Source of the DNA: Brucella intermedia LMG 3301
GTDB taxonomy: Bacteria; Pseudomonadota; Alphaproteobacteria; Rhizobiales; Rhizobiaceae
Reading direction: 5' to 3'
NCBI RefSeq assembly: GCF_000182645.1
Contig: NZ_ACQA01000002.1
Span: 1,483,001 to 1,547,000, forward strand
Length of the DNA stretch: 64,000 nucleotides
The position numbers and the translations under genes are program-made. Below, one piece after another: positions 7,620-16,246 of the stretch (position 1 is its first letter; each line of letters starts with the position of its first letter). The notes beneath the pieces are model-generated. The model had not been told where the DNA came from, did not search any database, and saw nothing but the letters and a program-made list of their open reading frames with translations.

Positions 7620-8903
7620 TTATATTGCCTTCGCGGTAGTCGGGGATGCCAAGTTAGGACATTCTCTCTGATAGAGCTCGGTTATTTTCTGTCTTGTCCG
7701 GATCAAACGGGATGCTGGGCCATCCAACAGATATTCGGCCGCCTGTGGGCGGCTATTGTAATTGGAGGACATCGATGCTCCGTAAGCTCCTGCGTCGTGA
7801 AACACCAGATAGTCACCGACATGAGCCGGTGGCAATTCTCTCATTTCCACGGTGCCATCTTGTTGTTGTGTAAAAACATCTCCTGATTCACACAGGGGCC
7901 CGGCAATGACAGTCGGGCGCGAAGCTTCAGTCTTCCGGGCCCTACTATTAGCCGACAAAACTGAAATATGGTGATAACTGCCGTAGAGAGCCGGACGCAT
8001 CAGGTCGTTGAAGCCCGCATCGACCAGAGTGAAATGATTGTCGCCCATCTGTTTGGTGGCACGCACCTCCGCCACGAGAACCGCCGACTGTGCTACCAGA
8101 AAACGACCGGGCTCAATCTCAAGACGCACCGAATGGCCTAGTTTTTTCTCTGCCTGCCGGCGGGTCTGGTCCCAAAGATTGAAATAGTGTGCGACGTCGA
8201 TGTCCTGGTCCCCATTCTTGTAGGGCACAGAAAGACCCCCACCAGCAGATATCGCCTCAAAATCGTGGTCCACCGATGAAATTATATCGGTCATGGCTTG
8301 GCAGACGCGCTCAAGGTGGCGATAGTCGACGCCTGAACCGATATGAAGGTGGAAGCCTACCAGATGGAGACGGTAACGCTCTAACAAGGTAATCGCTTGG
8401 GCAAGTTGTCCATGCCAGATGCCGTGTTTGCTGTTTTCTCCGCCGGTGTTGGTCTTCTTGCTGTGACCGTGCCCGAAGCCTGGATTGATACGCAGCCACA
8501 CACGATGACCAGGTGATCTTTCGCCCAATTGGTGCAGCATGTCCAAAGAGCCTGCATTGACTTCAATCTTCTCCCGCACAACATAATCGAGGGTATCACG
8601 GTCAAAAAGATCGGCAGTGAAAACGATGCCCGCGGCGCCGGTGGCTGTAGCGGCTGCTGAAAATCCCGCCTGTTGCGCTCGTTTTATTTCACCGTGAGAT
8701 ACCGCATCAACGTGCACGCCAGCCTCGCGCATGAGCGACAGAATATTGACGTTGGAACATGCCTTCTGCGCAAATCTGACAATATCGAAAGGGGCAAGAC
8801 GATCAATCTGCCGACGAATTACATCAGCATTATAGATCCATAACGGCGTCGCATATTGGGCAGCCAGCTCGCACAACGTGTCTTGAGGGAATTCACTCTT
8901 CAT
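7620..8903 (-). CDS. lysA: Diaminopimelate decarboxylase, E. coli type
   Basis: A 427-residue PLP enzyme converting meso-diaminopimelate to L-lysine. The PLP lysine is K47 in RFAQKACS. Strings such as NPGFGHGHSKKTNTGGENS, HIGSGVDYRHLE, LEIEPGRFLVAQS, AGPLCESGDVFTQQ and YGASMSSNYNSRP are nearly identical to E. coli LysA as I remember it, and differ from the usual rhizobial LysA. The length matches E. coli (420). The ATG at 8903 is preferred; a GTG at 8981 overlapping the stop of the upstream dapF-like gene is an alternative that would imply coupling. It lies between dapF-like and the C26 hydrolase and is divergent from a LysR gene, as in enterobacteria. Acquisition by horizontal transfer and a catabolic role are inferences. 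Confidence 0.9.
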   Translation of the reverse strand: MKSEFPQDTLCELAAQYATPLWIYNADVIRRQIDRLAPFDIVRFAQKACSNVNILSLMREAGVHVDAVSHGEIKRAQQAGFSAAATATGAAGIVFTADLFDRDTLDYVVREKIEVNAGSLDMLHQLGERSPGHRVWLRINPGFGHGHSKKTNTGGENSKHGIWHGQLAQAITLLERYRLHLVGFHLHIGSGVDYRHLERVCQAMTDIISSVDHDFEAISAGGGLSVPYKNGDQDIDVAHYFNLWDQTRRQAEKKLGHSVRLEIEPGRFLVAQSAVLVAEVRATKQMGDNHFTLVDAGFNDLMRPALYGSYHHISVLSANSRARKTEASRPTVIAGPLCESGDVFTQQQDGTVEMRELPPAHVGDYLVFHDAGAYGASMSSNYNSRPQAAEYLLDGPASRLIRTRQKITELYQRECPNLASPTTAKAI

Positions 8904-8977
8904 TTTATCACTTTCAGATGGAATATCAGATACGGTCGGTGAGAGTGACCGAGTGAGACAGCGCTTTTCGCTCGCCT

Positions 8978-9850
8978 TCACCGATGGAGGTTGGATGCGA
9001 TGTACCCGTCGAAGGTTACGTCTACCGGGCCCGTCAGCATGAAAGTCTCGCCATCAAAAACTTCGACTTCAAGCTGACCACCGGGCGCATAGACTGTAAC
9101 CTTGTCGCTCGATATGAGACCGGCCCGTCTTGCGGCGAGGACAGCGGCACACGCGCCGCTGCCGCAGGCTTGCGTGAGGATGCCTGGACGTTCATAGACG
9201 ACGAGCCGGATCGAATCTGGGCCGGTAACTTCGGCCACGCCGATATTTGCCTGCTCGGGAAGATAGCCACTTTTTTGAACGGGATCGGCAAGCGCGGCAA
9301 TGTCGAGCCCACCCAGGTTTTGAACAAAATAAACGAGGTGGGGATTGCCAATATTGATTGCGATTGGGCTAACCAGCGGTCCGCTCTCCAATTGGGCACC
9401 CGCAGATTCGAGGGAACCCGCCAGAGGAATTTCGGGCCAGTCCCATTTGGCGTTACCAATACTGAGGCTAACCTTGTGATCGCCGGCCCGTTTCGCCCGG
9501 ATCGGCCCACCGAGTGTCTCGATGACAGCTTCGTCTCGCTCTGTCTCTTCCATAATCAACCAGGCTGCGCAACGGGTAGCGTTCAGACATGTTTCCGCTT
9601 CTTGTCCATCAATATTGTAGATGCGAAGCCGAACGGAAGCCTCAGGTGATTCAGGCGCTTCGAAAACCAGTAGCTGATCGCCGCCGATACCGACGTGGCG
9701 GTTGCAGACCCACTGGATATAGTCGGAAGATTTCCGAAATGGGGTACTGCGACCGTCAATGACGACGAAGTCGTTGCCAAGCCCGTTGCATTTGATGAAG
9801 TATTGTTTGCCTTCGTCTGACCGTGGAATAGCGAGCCGGAACGACGTCAT
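8978..9850 (-). CDS. Diaminopimelate epimerase-like racemase
   Basis: A 290-residue PLP-independent racemase of the DapF fold. Both catalytic cysteines are present: C88 in ETCLNATRC and C229 in ACGSGAC, with NGLGNDFVVID at the start and YER before the second Cys. The loops around them diverge from DapF: the usual CGNGxR is CLNATR here, and the usual GxGET before ACGSG is PGILT. These loops contact the substrate carboxylates, so specificity may differ from LL-/meso-diaminopimelate, although coupling to lysA argues for a DAP-like substrate. ATG at 9850 is chosen because homology begins about 16 residues later; longer starts have no support. It is first in the minus-strand operon and faces the LysR gene. 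Confidence 0.8.
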   Translation of the reverse strand: MTSFRLAIPRSDEGKQYFIKCNGLGNDFVVIDGRSTPFRKSSDYIQWVCNRHVGIGGDQLLVFEAPESPEASVRLRIYNIDGQEAETCLNATRCAAWLIMEETERDEAVIETLGGPIRAKRAGDHKVSLSIGNAKWDWPEIPLAGSLESAGAQLESGPLVSPIAINIGNPHLVYFVQNLGGLDIAALADPVQKSGYLPEQANIGVAEVTGPDSIRLVVYERPGILTQACGSGACAAVLAARRAGLISSDKVTVYAPGGQLEVEVFDGETFMLTGPVDVTFDGYIASNLHR

Positions 9851-9990
9851 TGTATCTACTTCACTCTTTCCATTTATTGGAGGAACGATCCGTCGTCTTC
9901 TTGACCACCGACAGGTTGTTTTGCGACCGTCCAGTGTCCCCATTTTTCGGTAAGGCTAACAGAGCATGACATGCCGTCAAATTCCTATTA

Positions 9991-10014
9991 ATCATGATAA
10001 TAGTCATTTATGAT
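9991..10014. promoter_or_regulatory. Candidate LysR operator between dapF-like and lysR
   Basis: In the AT-rich divergent gap, ATCAT (9991-9995) and ATGAT (10010-10014) form an inverted repeat, and inside it ATAA-N7-TTAT (9997-10011) contains a T-N11-A core typical of LysR-type sites. It would suit control of both the dapF-lysA operon and autoregulation of lysR. No footprint-level detail can be read. Confidence 0.4.
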
Positions 10015-10044
10015 ATGTTGTGAAAATCGTCGTGGAGGGGGACC

Positions 10045-10980
10045 ATGCAACTGACGCACCGGCAGTTGGAAATATTTCAGTCATTGATGCAGACTCTCAA
10101 TGTGACCGAAACTGCCAAGCAATTGAACTCGTCCCAGCCAACAATCAGCCGTGAGTTGAAAGCGCTCGAAGCTGACCTTGGTTTTACGCTTTTTCAACGC
10201 GAAAAACGTCGTCTTGAGATGACGCCACAGGCGGTAGCGCTCAATGTGATTGTGCAACGCTCATTTGTCAGCCTCGCCGAGATTGCCCGGACAGCACGTG
10301 CCATCCGCGGCGAAAGGCTCCAACGCGTGACTGTGGCGTGTCTGCCAGCATTCGCCCACGCGCTTATGCCACAGGTGGTTCACAACTTTCGCAGCATCTA
10401 TCCCGATGCTTCTCTCAAAATTCATTCGCTGGAGGAAACCGCATTAACACGTGATCTCCTCAGCAAGTTTTTCGATCTTGGAGTCGTCGAAGGTAACGTC
10501 GCAGGCAACACGAACTCCATTATCAATCTCTACGCAGGGGATTTGCTGTGCATCATGCCGCGCAATCACACCCTGGCACAACACGACGTGCTTGAGATGG
10601 CTCATTTCGATCGTCATGATCTCATCTATTATTCCGAAGAAGATTCCTATCGCCGCCAGATCGACGCGCAGTTCGATGCAGCAGGCATTGCGCGTAATCT
10701 GGTCGTAGAAACAACGACGGCAACCTCGATCGGCACAATGGTTGCCGCCGGAATTGGGGTCTCGATTATTAATCCACTAAGTGCGCTGGCTTTCGAAAGC
10801 GCGGGGGTTGTTCTCCGGCCGCTCGCCCAACCCATCCCTTATTACCTGAATATATGGCAACCGGACCCTTTGCGTAGAAGCCAGCTAGGAGAGCGTTTCA
10901 TCGAGACCATCGTTAACACGATGAATTCAACTGTTGACGCCCTTATCGCGCGAAATCTGTGCGCTCCACGGTCGAATTGA
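10045..10980 (+). CDS. lysR: LysR-family regulator, close to the lysA activator LysR
   Basis: A 311-residue LysR-type protein: N-terminal winged helix (LTHRQLEIFQSLM, SQPTISRELKALE) and a periplasmic-binding-like effector domain. It resembles E. coli LysR itself along its length, notably VVETTTATSIGTMVAAGIGVSIINPLSAL against the E. coli counterpart as I remember it. In E. coli LysR is divergent from lysA and activates it in response to DAP. Here it is divergent from dapF-like and lysA, so the same regulatory unit seems to be conserved, with dapF-like inserted between. The shared organisation supports joint inheritance, possibly from a gammaproteobacterial donor. The MlrC gene follows on the same strand 120 bases later. 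Confidence 0.8.
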   Translation: MQLTHRQLEIFQSLMQTLNVTETAKQLNSSQPTISRELKALEADLGFTLFQREKRRLEMTPQAVALNVIVQRSFVSLAEIARTARAIRGERLQRVTVACLPAFAHALMPQVVHNFRSIYPDASLKIHSLEETALTRDLLSKFFDLGVVEGNVAGNTNSIINLYAGDLLCIMPRNHTLAQHDVLEMAHFDRHDLIYYSEEDSYRRQIDAQFDAAGIARNLVVETTTATSIGTMVAAGIGVSIINPLSALAFESAGVVLRPLAQPIPYYLNIWQPDPLRRSQLGERFIETIVNTMNSTVDALIARNLCAPRSN

Positions 10981-11100
10981 ACAACAGCGGAAAACATATC
11001 CTGCTTGAATGAAACTATCATCAAACGATATTTTCCAAGTTTTGTTCATGAAGATATAGTCTACACCCGGCTTGCATCGTATAGGAGACCTGTATCTAAG

Positions 11101-12615
11101 ATGAAAATTGGAATAGGTGGCTTTCAGCACGAGACCAATACTTTCGCACCCGGTACAACAGGTTGGGCCGAGTTCAACACGCCCGGAGGGTGGCCTCCAC
11201 TGACATTGGGAGCCGCTATCCCCGAAGTCACGAGGGGACGCAATCTGCCTATTGCGGGCATGATAGACGAGGCAATTTCACAGAACGTCGAATTCCACCC
11301 GCTTGTCTGGTGTCAGGCCGAGCCGGGTGGAACCGTCGAGCGGCTGGCATATGAGCAAGTGGTCGCCCTTTTTCTTGATGCGATTGCATCGAAAGGGCCT
11401 TTCGACGGACTATTACTGGATCTCCATGGAGCGATGGTCGTCGAAGACATAGGAGATGGAGAAGGCGACTTCTTGCGTCGTATCCGCGAGGCTGTCGGGC
11501 CTGAAGCCCCTATCGCCTGTAGTCTCGACCTTCACGCCAATATCAGCCCGGAAATGGTAGGCCACAGTGATTTCATGTCCGCCTACCGCACTTATCCTCA
11601 CGTCGACATGAGAGAAACAGGACGGCGGACAGCACAGGTTTTATTCAACATGTGCAGAAGTGGCACGCGTTTTGCCAAGGCGCTGGTTCAAACGCCCTAC
11701 CTCATTCCCATTCCATCTCAATGTACATTGGCTGAGCCGACATCCTCGATTTATACCCGGCTGGAGCAAATCGAGCGCGAGCATCGTTTGCATCTCAGTT
11801 TTGCGCCTGGGTTTCCGCCCTCCGATACCTTGGATTGCGGTCCGGCGATAGTTGGATACGGCAGGGAAGAAGCCCCCGATCTCGACCGGCATATGCAGTC
11901 GCTTGCCGATTGCATCCTGAAGGCAGAAACAGACTACGCCAGAGACCGCGTATTCAATGAAGGAGAAGGTGTCAGTCTGGCGCTGGAAGTGGCGCGTTCA
12001 ACGACAAGGCCGGTAATTCTCGTCGATACACAAGACAATCCCGGCGCCGGTGGTACGGGTGACAGCACCGGCCTGATCCGCCAACTCTTGGAGCAGAGGG
12101 CAGGAGATGCAATCGTCGCTTTTGTTTTCGATCCCCAAGCCGCAGAGATTGCACACCGGCAGGGGACTGGTGCCCGGTTCAAGACGGAAATTGGCGGGCG
12201 TTCAGGGCCGGATGGCATTACGCCACTCAAAGCAGAGTTCGAGGTCCTTGCTCTGGGAAACGGAAAATTCAATGGAACTGGTGAATTCTATGCGGGGAGC
12301 GCAATTGACATTGGTTTGACGGCTTTGCTCCGAATTTCCGGTACCGGTGTTTCTGTAATCGTGGGCAGCAGGCGGTCGCAGGCAGGAACACAGGCCATAT
12401 TCTTTCATCTCGGCATAGATCCAAAAAGGGTAGGAATCATCACCCTTAAAAGCTCGGTACACTTCAGGGCAGACTTCCAGTCGATAGCCGAGCGAATTAT
12501 TGTGATAAAGAGTGCGGGATTTAATACGGCCGATCCATCTGAACTACCGTATCGTAAAATCCGGCCCGACCGGCGTCTTTGTCCCGAACCATCGTCCATA
12601 ATCTCAACACCGTAA
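11101..12615 (+). CDS. MlrC-family metallopeptidase
   Basis: A 504-residue protein with both MlrC domains. The N-terminal DUF1485-type metallopeptidase domain starts with IGIGGFQHETNTFAPG and has LLDLHGAM and CSLDLHANIS, whose His and Asp residues are probable zinc ligands. The C-terminal domain ends with VGSRRSQAGTQ and LKSSVHFRADFQSIAE. MlrC hydrolyses the linear tetrapeptide left from microcystin; most relatives act on unknown small peptides, often with non-standard amino acids. The ATG at 11101 is chosen because the conserved HETNTF motif follows at once; the AGGAG upstream is about 12 bases away, so translation may be modest. It follows lysR and faces a serine hydrolase gene across a hairpin. 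Confidence 0.85.
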   Translation: MKIGIGGFQHETNTFAPGTTGWAEFNTPGGWPPLTLGAAIPEVTRGRNLPIAGMIDEAISQNVEFHPLVWCQAEPGGTVERLAYEQVVALFLDAIASKGPFDGLLLDLHGAMVVEDIGDGEGDFLRRIREAVGPEAPIACSLDLHANISPEMVGHSDFMSAYRTYPHVDMRETGRRTAQVLFNMCRSGTRFAKALVQTPYLIPIPSQCTLAEPTSSIYTRLEQIEREHRLHLSFAPGFPPSDTLDCGPAIVGYGREEAPDLDRHMQSLADCILKAETDYARDRVFNEGEGVSLALEVARSTTRPVILVDTQDNPGAGGTGDSTGLIRQLLEQRAGDAIVAFVFDPQAAEIAHRQGTGARFKTEIGGRSGPDGITPLKAEFEVLALGNGKFNGTGEFYAGSAIDIGLTALLRISGTGVSVIVGSRRSQAGTQAIFFHLGIDPKRVGIITLKSSVHFRADFQSIAERIIVIKSAGFNTADPSELPYRKIRPDRRLCPEPSSIISTP

Positions 12616-12624
12616 GGATTAATC

Positions 12625-12660
12625 CATAACACCTGAAATGAACCAGTTCTCGGTGTTATG
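12625..12660. terminator. Long-loop hairpin between convergent genes
   Basis: CATAACACC (12625-12633) pairs exactly with GGTGTTATG (12652-12660). The loop contains a small nested GAAC-CA-GTTC palindrome. It fills the 63-base gap between the MlrC stop and the stop of the convergent serine hydrolase, so a bidirectional terminator is the simplest reading. The stem is AT-containing and lacks a long T-run. Confidence 0.45.
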
Positions 12661-12678
12661 AAAATCGATCAGTTCCGG

Positions 12679-14139
12679 TTAAATCGGAATCGCGGAAATG
12701 CTCTTGCGGTGAAATTTGCATTCACCGAACCACATATTTTGCCAAGTTATCGTATCGCCGTCTTGAGACAGCACAAGCTGAGCTACCTTATCGTCTTTGC
12801 CCCACCAGCGTTCCGGAGCCTTCAGCGAACGCAAGGGATATGTACCGGCAGTATCGGCTTCCATGAGGCAATATTGGTAGTCCGGCAAGAGCTCAAGCGA
12901 AGTCGTCAAACAGCCGTTGCGGGCTTCGATCCGCAAAGCACCCATCGGTCCGCCTTCAAAAACGCCGGCAATGGAAGCATCAACTGGAGCCGGCTTCATA
13001 TTGCGCCAAATGGATTTGCGATATTGTGATTGCCTTCCCGCCAAGGAAGAAACCGCTTGCCCATAAATTGTCGCAACCGCTTCTGCCTCACCACGATCGA
13101 GCGCCACGGCAAGATCGGCAGCTGCATTGCGGAAATCTTCAATCTCTGTGCCGCTTGCATTGATGGAAATGAAGATTCCGAACCCGCTATCGGGCACCAG
13201 ACGAGTGAGAGAAAGTACACCGCCAATAGCGCCGGTATGATCCACAACAGTTAAATCGTTACCGCTGCCTATGCGCCAACCGAGGCCGTAGCCAAGGAAA
13301 GTGTTCTCCGGGGTGGTTCGGGAATGAATGCGCTTTAGTTCTGCAAGCCTGGCCGCTGGCAGAACCGCGGCGCCATTTGGATGAGCGTTCAGATTGAACA
13401 ACAACCACTGGGCGGCGTCATTGGGGCTTTGTGAAACCGACCCCGCTCCGATGAGGTTGGAAAGCTTTTCCAAGGCGACAGGTAGCATTGCATCGCCATT
13501 TCGCACATGCGGTCGAGCGAAACGCGGATCGGTTTCCAGATCGGGCCGATCAGCGGATGCCGTGGTCATTCCAAGGGGCTCGAATATATATGCCGCTGAC
13601 GCATCGGCAAATGTCTTGTCGCTCACCCGGTTACATACTTCGGCAGCGACGGTGAAATGGAGATTTGAATAGGAATATCGATCGCGAAAAGGGGCGATCA
13701 TTGGAACACCCCCAGCGCCGTTGACCACTTCTTCAAAAGACAGGATGGAGCCGTACTCTACAGCGGTTGCCTGGCCTATGCCCGTCCGATTGGAACACAG
13801 GTCCCGCAACGTTACCTGTTCGGAAATAACCTGGGGACCAAATGCAAATTTCGGCCATATCTCCTGGATCGGCCGATCCCAGTCCAGCTTTCCTTGTTCC
13901 GACAGGACCGCGCATAAAGTGGTCGTAAAAGCCTTTGAACAGGATGCAACGGCAAACAGGCTATCCGCCGTGACGTTGCGCTCGGTGCCCGCCTCCAGAA
14001 CGCCGATGCCGCCCGTATAGAGAACCTTTCCCTGGCGAACGATGGACAGTCCTATGCCGGGAATACTAAGCGGCCCGCTTTGTTCGCGCAAAAACGTTAG
14101 CAGGCGATCAACGAGAGTATCATCGGAGATGCGGGTCAT
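12679..14139 (-). CDS. CubicO/Pab87-like serine hydrolase (class C beta-lactamase fold)
   Basis: A 486-residue protein with the three penicillin-binding-type motifs: SxxK as S66-C-S-K69, YSN near residue 155, and HTG in VDHTGAIGG near residue 295. The extra C-terminal domain of about 120 residues resembles the DUF3471-type lipocalin-like domain of Pab87, an archaeal self-compartmentalising peptidase that cleaves D-amino-acid-containing peptides. No signal peptide is visible, so it should act in the cytoplasm. It lies 100 bases behind the last ATPase gene of a peptide importer on the same strand and is probably the final gene of that operon. This suggests that it hydrolyses the imported peptides. 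A role in beta-lactam resistance is unlikely. Confidence 0.8.
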   Translation of the reverse strand: MTRISDDTLVDRLLTFLREQSGPLSIPGIGLSIVRQGKVLYTGGIGVLEAGTERNVTADSLFAVASCSKAFTTTLCAVLSEQGKLDWDRPIQEIWPKFAFGPQVISEQVTLRDLCSNRTGIGQATAVEYGSILSFEEVVNGAGGVPMIAPFRDRYSYSNLHFTVAAEVCNRVSDKTFADASAAYIFEPLGMTTASADRPDLETDPRFARPHVRNGDAMLPVALEKLSNLIGAGSVSQSPNDAAQWLLFNLNAHPNGAAVLPAARLAELKRIHSRTTPENTFLGYGLGWRIGSGNDLTVVDHTGAIGGVLSLTRLVPDSGFGIFISINASGTEIEDFRNAAADLAVALDRGEAEAVATIYGQAVSSLAGRQSQYRKSIWRNMKPAPVDASIAGVFEGGPMGALRIEARNGCLTTSLELLPDYQYCLMEADTAGTYPLRSLKAPERWWGKDDKVAQLVLSQDGDTITWQNMWFGECKFHRKSISAIPI

Positions 14140-14239
14140 AGGTATCCAATCCGTTCAAAGCCGATCGAAGCTCGATCATGTTTTTAAATGGCCAGTGAAG
14201 CTGCGGCGCAGTGCAAAATCTTTCCAGTCTTGAAGCTCG

Positions 14240-15241
14240 TCAAGCTTCCGCGGGCACTTCGCTAAGCTTGACGCCTGGAAAATGGCAAGCGGCATGATGC
14301 AGACCGACATCCCCGGAAAGTACTGGTTCGTCGGTTCGGCAAATATCCCGTGCGCAGGGGCATCGAGTGTTGAAACGGCAGCCCTTGGGCAGGTTCATCG
14401 GGCTGGGTATTTCACCCTTCAAAAGCGGGCGGGCCCTGTTGCGCTGGTGCGGATCAGCACGGGGCACGGCGGAAATCAGGAACTGCGTATAAGGGTGCTG
14501 CGGATTGTTGAAGATTTCTTCCGTCGTACCCACTTCAACCAGACGCCCAAGAAACATGACACCGACACGGTCGGCGAATTGTCGTACGACACTCAGGTCA
14601 TGCGTAATAAATAAGTATGTAAGCTGTAGTTGTTCTTGCAAGTCTCGAAGGAGATTAAGAACCTGGGCCTGGATCGAGACATCCAAGGCAGAAACAGCTT
14701 CATCGCAGACAATGAATTCCGGATTGTTGGCGAGCGCACGTGCAATACCGATGCGTTGGCGCTGCCCCCCGCTGAACTGGTGCGGATAGTGATTGATCAG
14801 ATGCGGACGCAGACCGACCATATTGAGGAGCTCTTTACAACGCGTCTCAATTTGCTGGCTGGTACCGAAATTGTGCGCGCGCAACGGCTCGGCCAGAATA
14901 TCCCTCACCCGCATTCGCGGGTTCAATGATGCGTAAGGGTCCTGAAACACAATCTGGATCTGTTTGCGCAGTTCGCGCATTCGTGCTTCGTCAAGCGCAT
15001 AAATATCCTGGCCTTTAAAGCTTACCGTACCGCTACTGCGCTCCAGAAGCCGCAAGATGACGCGTCCAAGAGTAGACTTGCCGCAACCGGATTCTCCGAC
15101 CAGTGCGAAGGTCTCCCGCTCATAGATTTCCAGCGAAACGTCATCGACTGCGCGAACCACTTTCTCGTCAAACGAAAACAATCCCTTGCCGAGCCGGAAG
15201 TGCTTGCTCAGTTTTTCGGTGGAAATGAGAACCTTGTTCAT
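14240..15241 (-). CDS. Peptide ABC transporter ATPase, DppF-like
   Basis: A 333-residue ATPase with Walker A GESGCGKST, signature SGGQRQR, Walker B IVCDEAVSALD and the oligopeptide-transporter tail PSPMNLPKGCRFNTRCP with its cysteines. It pairs with the next ATPase to energise import through the two permeases. The ATG overlaps the stop of the preceding dppD-like gene by four bases (ATGA), so translation is coupled. Order in the operon is binding protein, B, C, D, F, then the Pab87-like hydrolase. The cargo is likely a peptide because of the downstream hydrolase, but peptide and nickel/glutathione importers of this family cannot be separated by sequence motifs alone. Confidence 0.9.
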   Translation of the reverse strand: MNKVLISTEKLSKHFRLGKGLFSFDEKVVRAVDDVSLEIYERETFALVGESGCGKSTLGRVILRLLERSSGTVSFKGQDIYALDEARMRELRKQIQIVFQDPYASLNPRMRVRDILAEPLRAHNFGTSQQIETRCKELLNMVGLRPHLINHYPHQFSGGQRQRIGIARALANNPEFIVCDEAVSALDVSIQAQVLNLLRDLQEQLQLTYLFITHDLSVVRQFADRVGVMFLGRLVEVGTTEEIFNNPQHPYTQFLISAVPRADPHQRNRARPLLKGEIPSPMNLPKGCRFNTRCPCARDICRTDEPVLSGDVGLHHAACHFPGVKLSEVPAEA

Positions 15242-16236
15242 AGAGAGGCTCCTGCTTTGTCATGCAGCCAGCAGCGTGCTTTGTGCCCATTCTCCAATAG
15301 GTTCAGATCAGGCGCCTTAAAGCTGCAAACGGACATGGCATCACTGCAACGGGGATTGAAACGGCAGCCACCAGGAAGTCTGGCCAGATTGGGCACCATA
15401 CCGTTGATGCTCTTCAGACGCGTACCGTCCGGCTTCTCGTTGGCCTTCGGTATCGAGGCCAGCAGGCCACGGGTGTAAGGATGAGATGCACGATCGAAAA
15501 CATCGTATACATTGGCCTGCTCGATGATCTGACCCGCATACATCACATTCACTTCGTCACACATTTCGGCGATGATGCCCAGATCATGAGTGATCATGAT
15601 GATGGCAGTGCCGACGCGGTCGCGCAGTTCCATGATGAGACGCAGTATCTGCGCCTGCGTCGTGACGTCCAACGCTGTTGTCGGCTCATCAGCAATCAGC
15701 AATTTGGGTTCACAGATCAATCCCATGGCTATCATTGCCCGCTGGCGTAGGCCGCCCGATAATTCATGCGGGTAGGCGTCCAGGCGGGCTTTCGCTTCGG
15801 GAATGCCAACCATCTCAAACATTTGCCGGACTTTGTCGCGAACGTCGCGTTTAGAAAAATTGCCATGAATCTGCAGCGGTTCACCCACTTGCTGCGCCAT
15901 GGTTATGACCGGGTTGAACGAAGTCATCGGCTCTTGGAAGACCATCGACATGTCGCGGCCTCGTTTCGAGCGGAGTTGATCTTTGGTGAGGGTTGTCAAT
16001 TCCACGCCATCCAGCATGATACTGTCAGCGCTAACGGTCGCGGGGGGTGATGGAACCAGCCCCATCAGGGACAAAGCCGTCATGCTTTTGCCGGAGCCGG
16101 ACTCTCCCACCAAACCGACAATCCGGCCCTGCCCGACATCAAAAGATACATTGTCGAGGATGCGGACTGTTCCGCGATGTGACTTGAATTCAGTGCGCAG
16201 GTTGCGCACTCTCAACAGAGGCCTTTGATCGGTCAT
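15238..16236 (-). CDS. Peptide ABC transporter ATPase, DppD-like
   Basis: A 332-residue ATPase with Walker [10 protein letters not shown], signature SGGLRQR, Walker [13 protein letters not shown], a switch His in ITHDLG, and the C-terminal GCRFNPRCSDA segment. It is the partner of the DppF-like subunit downstream, with which it shares an ATGA overlap. It starts 10 bases after the dppC-like stop at 16247, in the usual order for the family. The signature is LSGGLRQR rather than GGQ, which is common in DppD-type subunits. Confidence 0.9.
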   Translation of the reverse strand: MTDQRPLLRVRNLRTEFKSHRGTVRILDNVSFDVGQGRIVGLVGESGSGKSMTALSLMGLVPSPPATVSADSIMLDGVELTTLTKDQLRSKRGRDMSMVFQEPMTSFNPVITMAQQVGEPLQIHGNFSKRDVRDKVRQMFEMVGIPEAKARLDAYPHELSGGLRQRAMIAMGLICEPKLLIADEPTTALDVTTQAQILRLIMELRDRVGTAIIMITHDLGIIAEMCDEVNVMYAGQIIEQANVYDVFDRASHPYTRGLLASIPKANEKPDGTRLKSINGMVPNLARLPGGCRFNPRCSDAMSVCSFKAPDLNLLENGHKARCWLHDKAGASL

Positions 16237-16246
16237 ATCAGCCGCC

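Noticed and set aside
8904..10044. Lysine riboswitch or other leader RNA for lysA
   Set aside because: I saw no conserved lysine-box pattern, lysA is not the first gene of its operon, and control by the divergent LysR explains the layout.
12679..14139. Beta-lactam resistance gene
   Set aside because: The protein lacks an export signal, has a Pab87-like extra domain and belongs to a peptide-importer operon.
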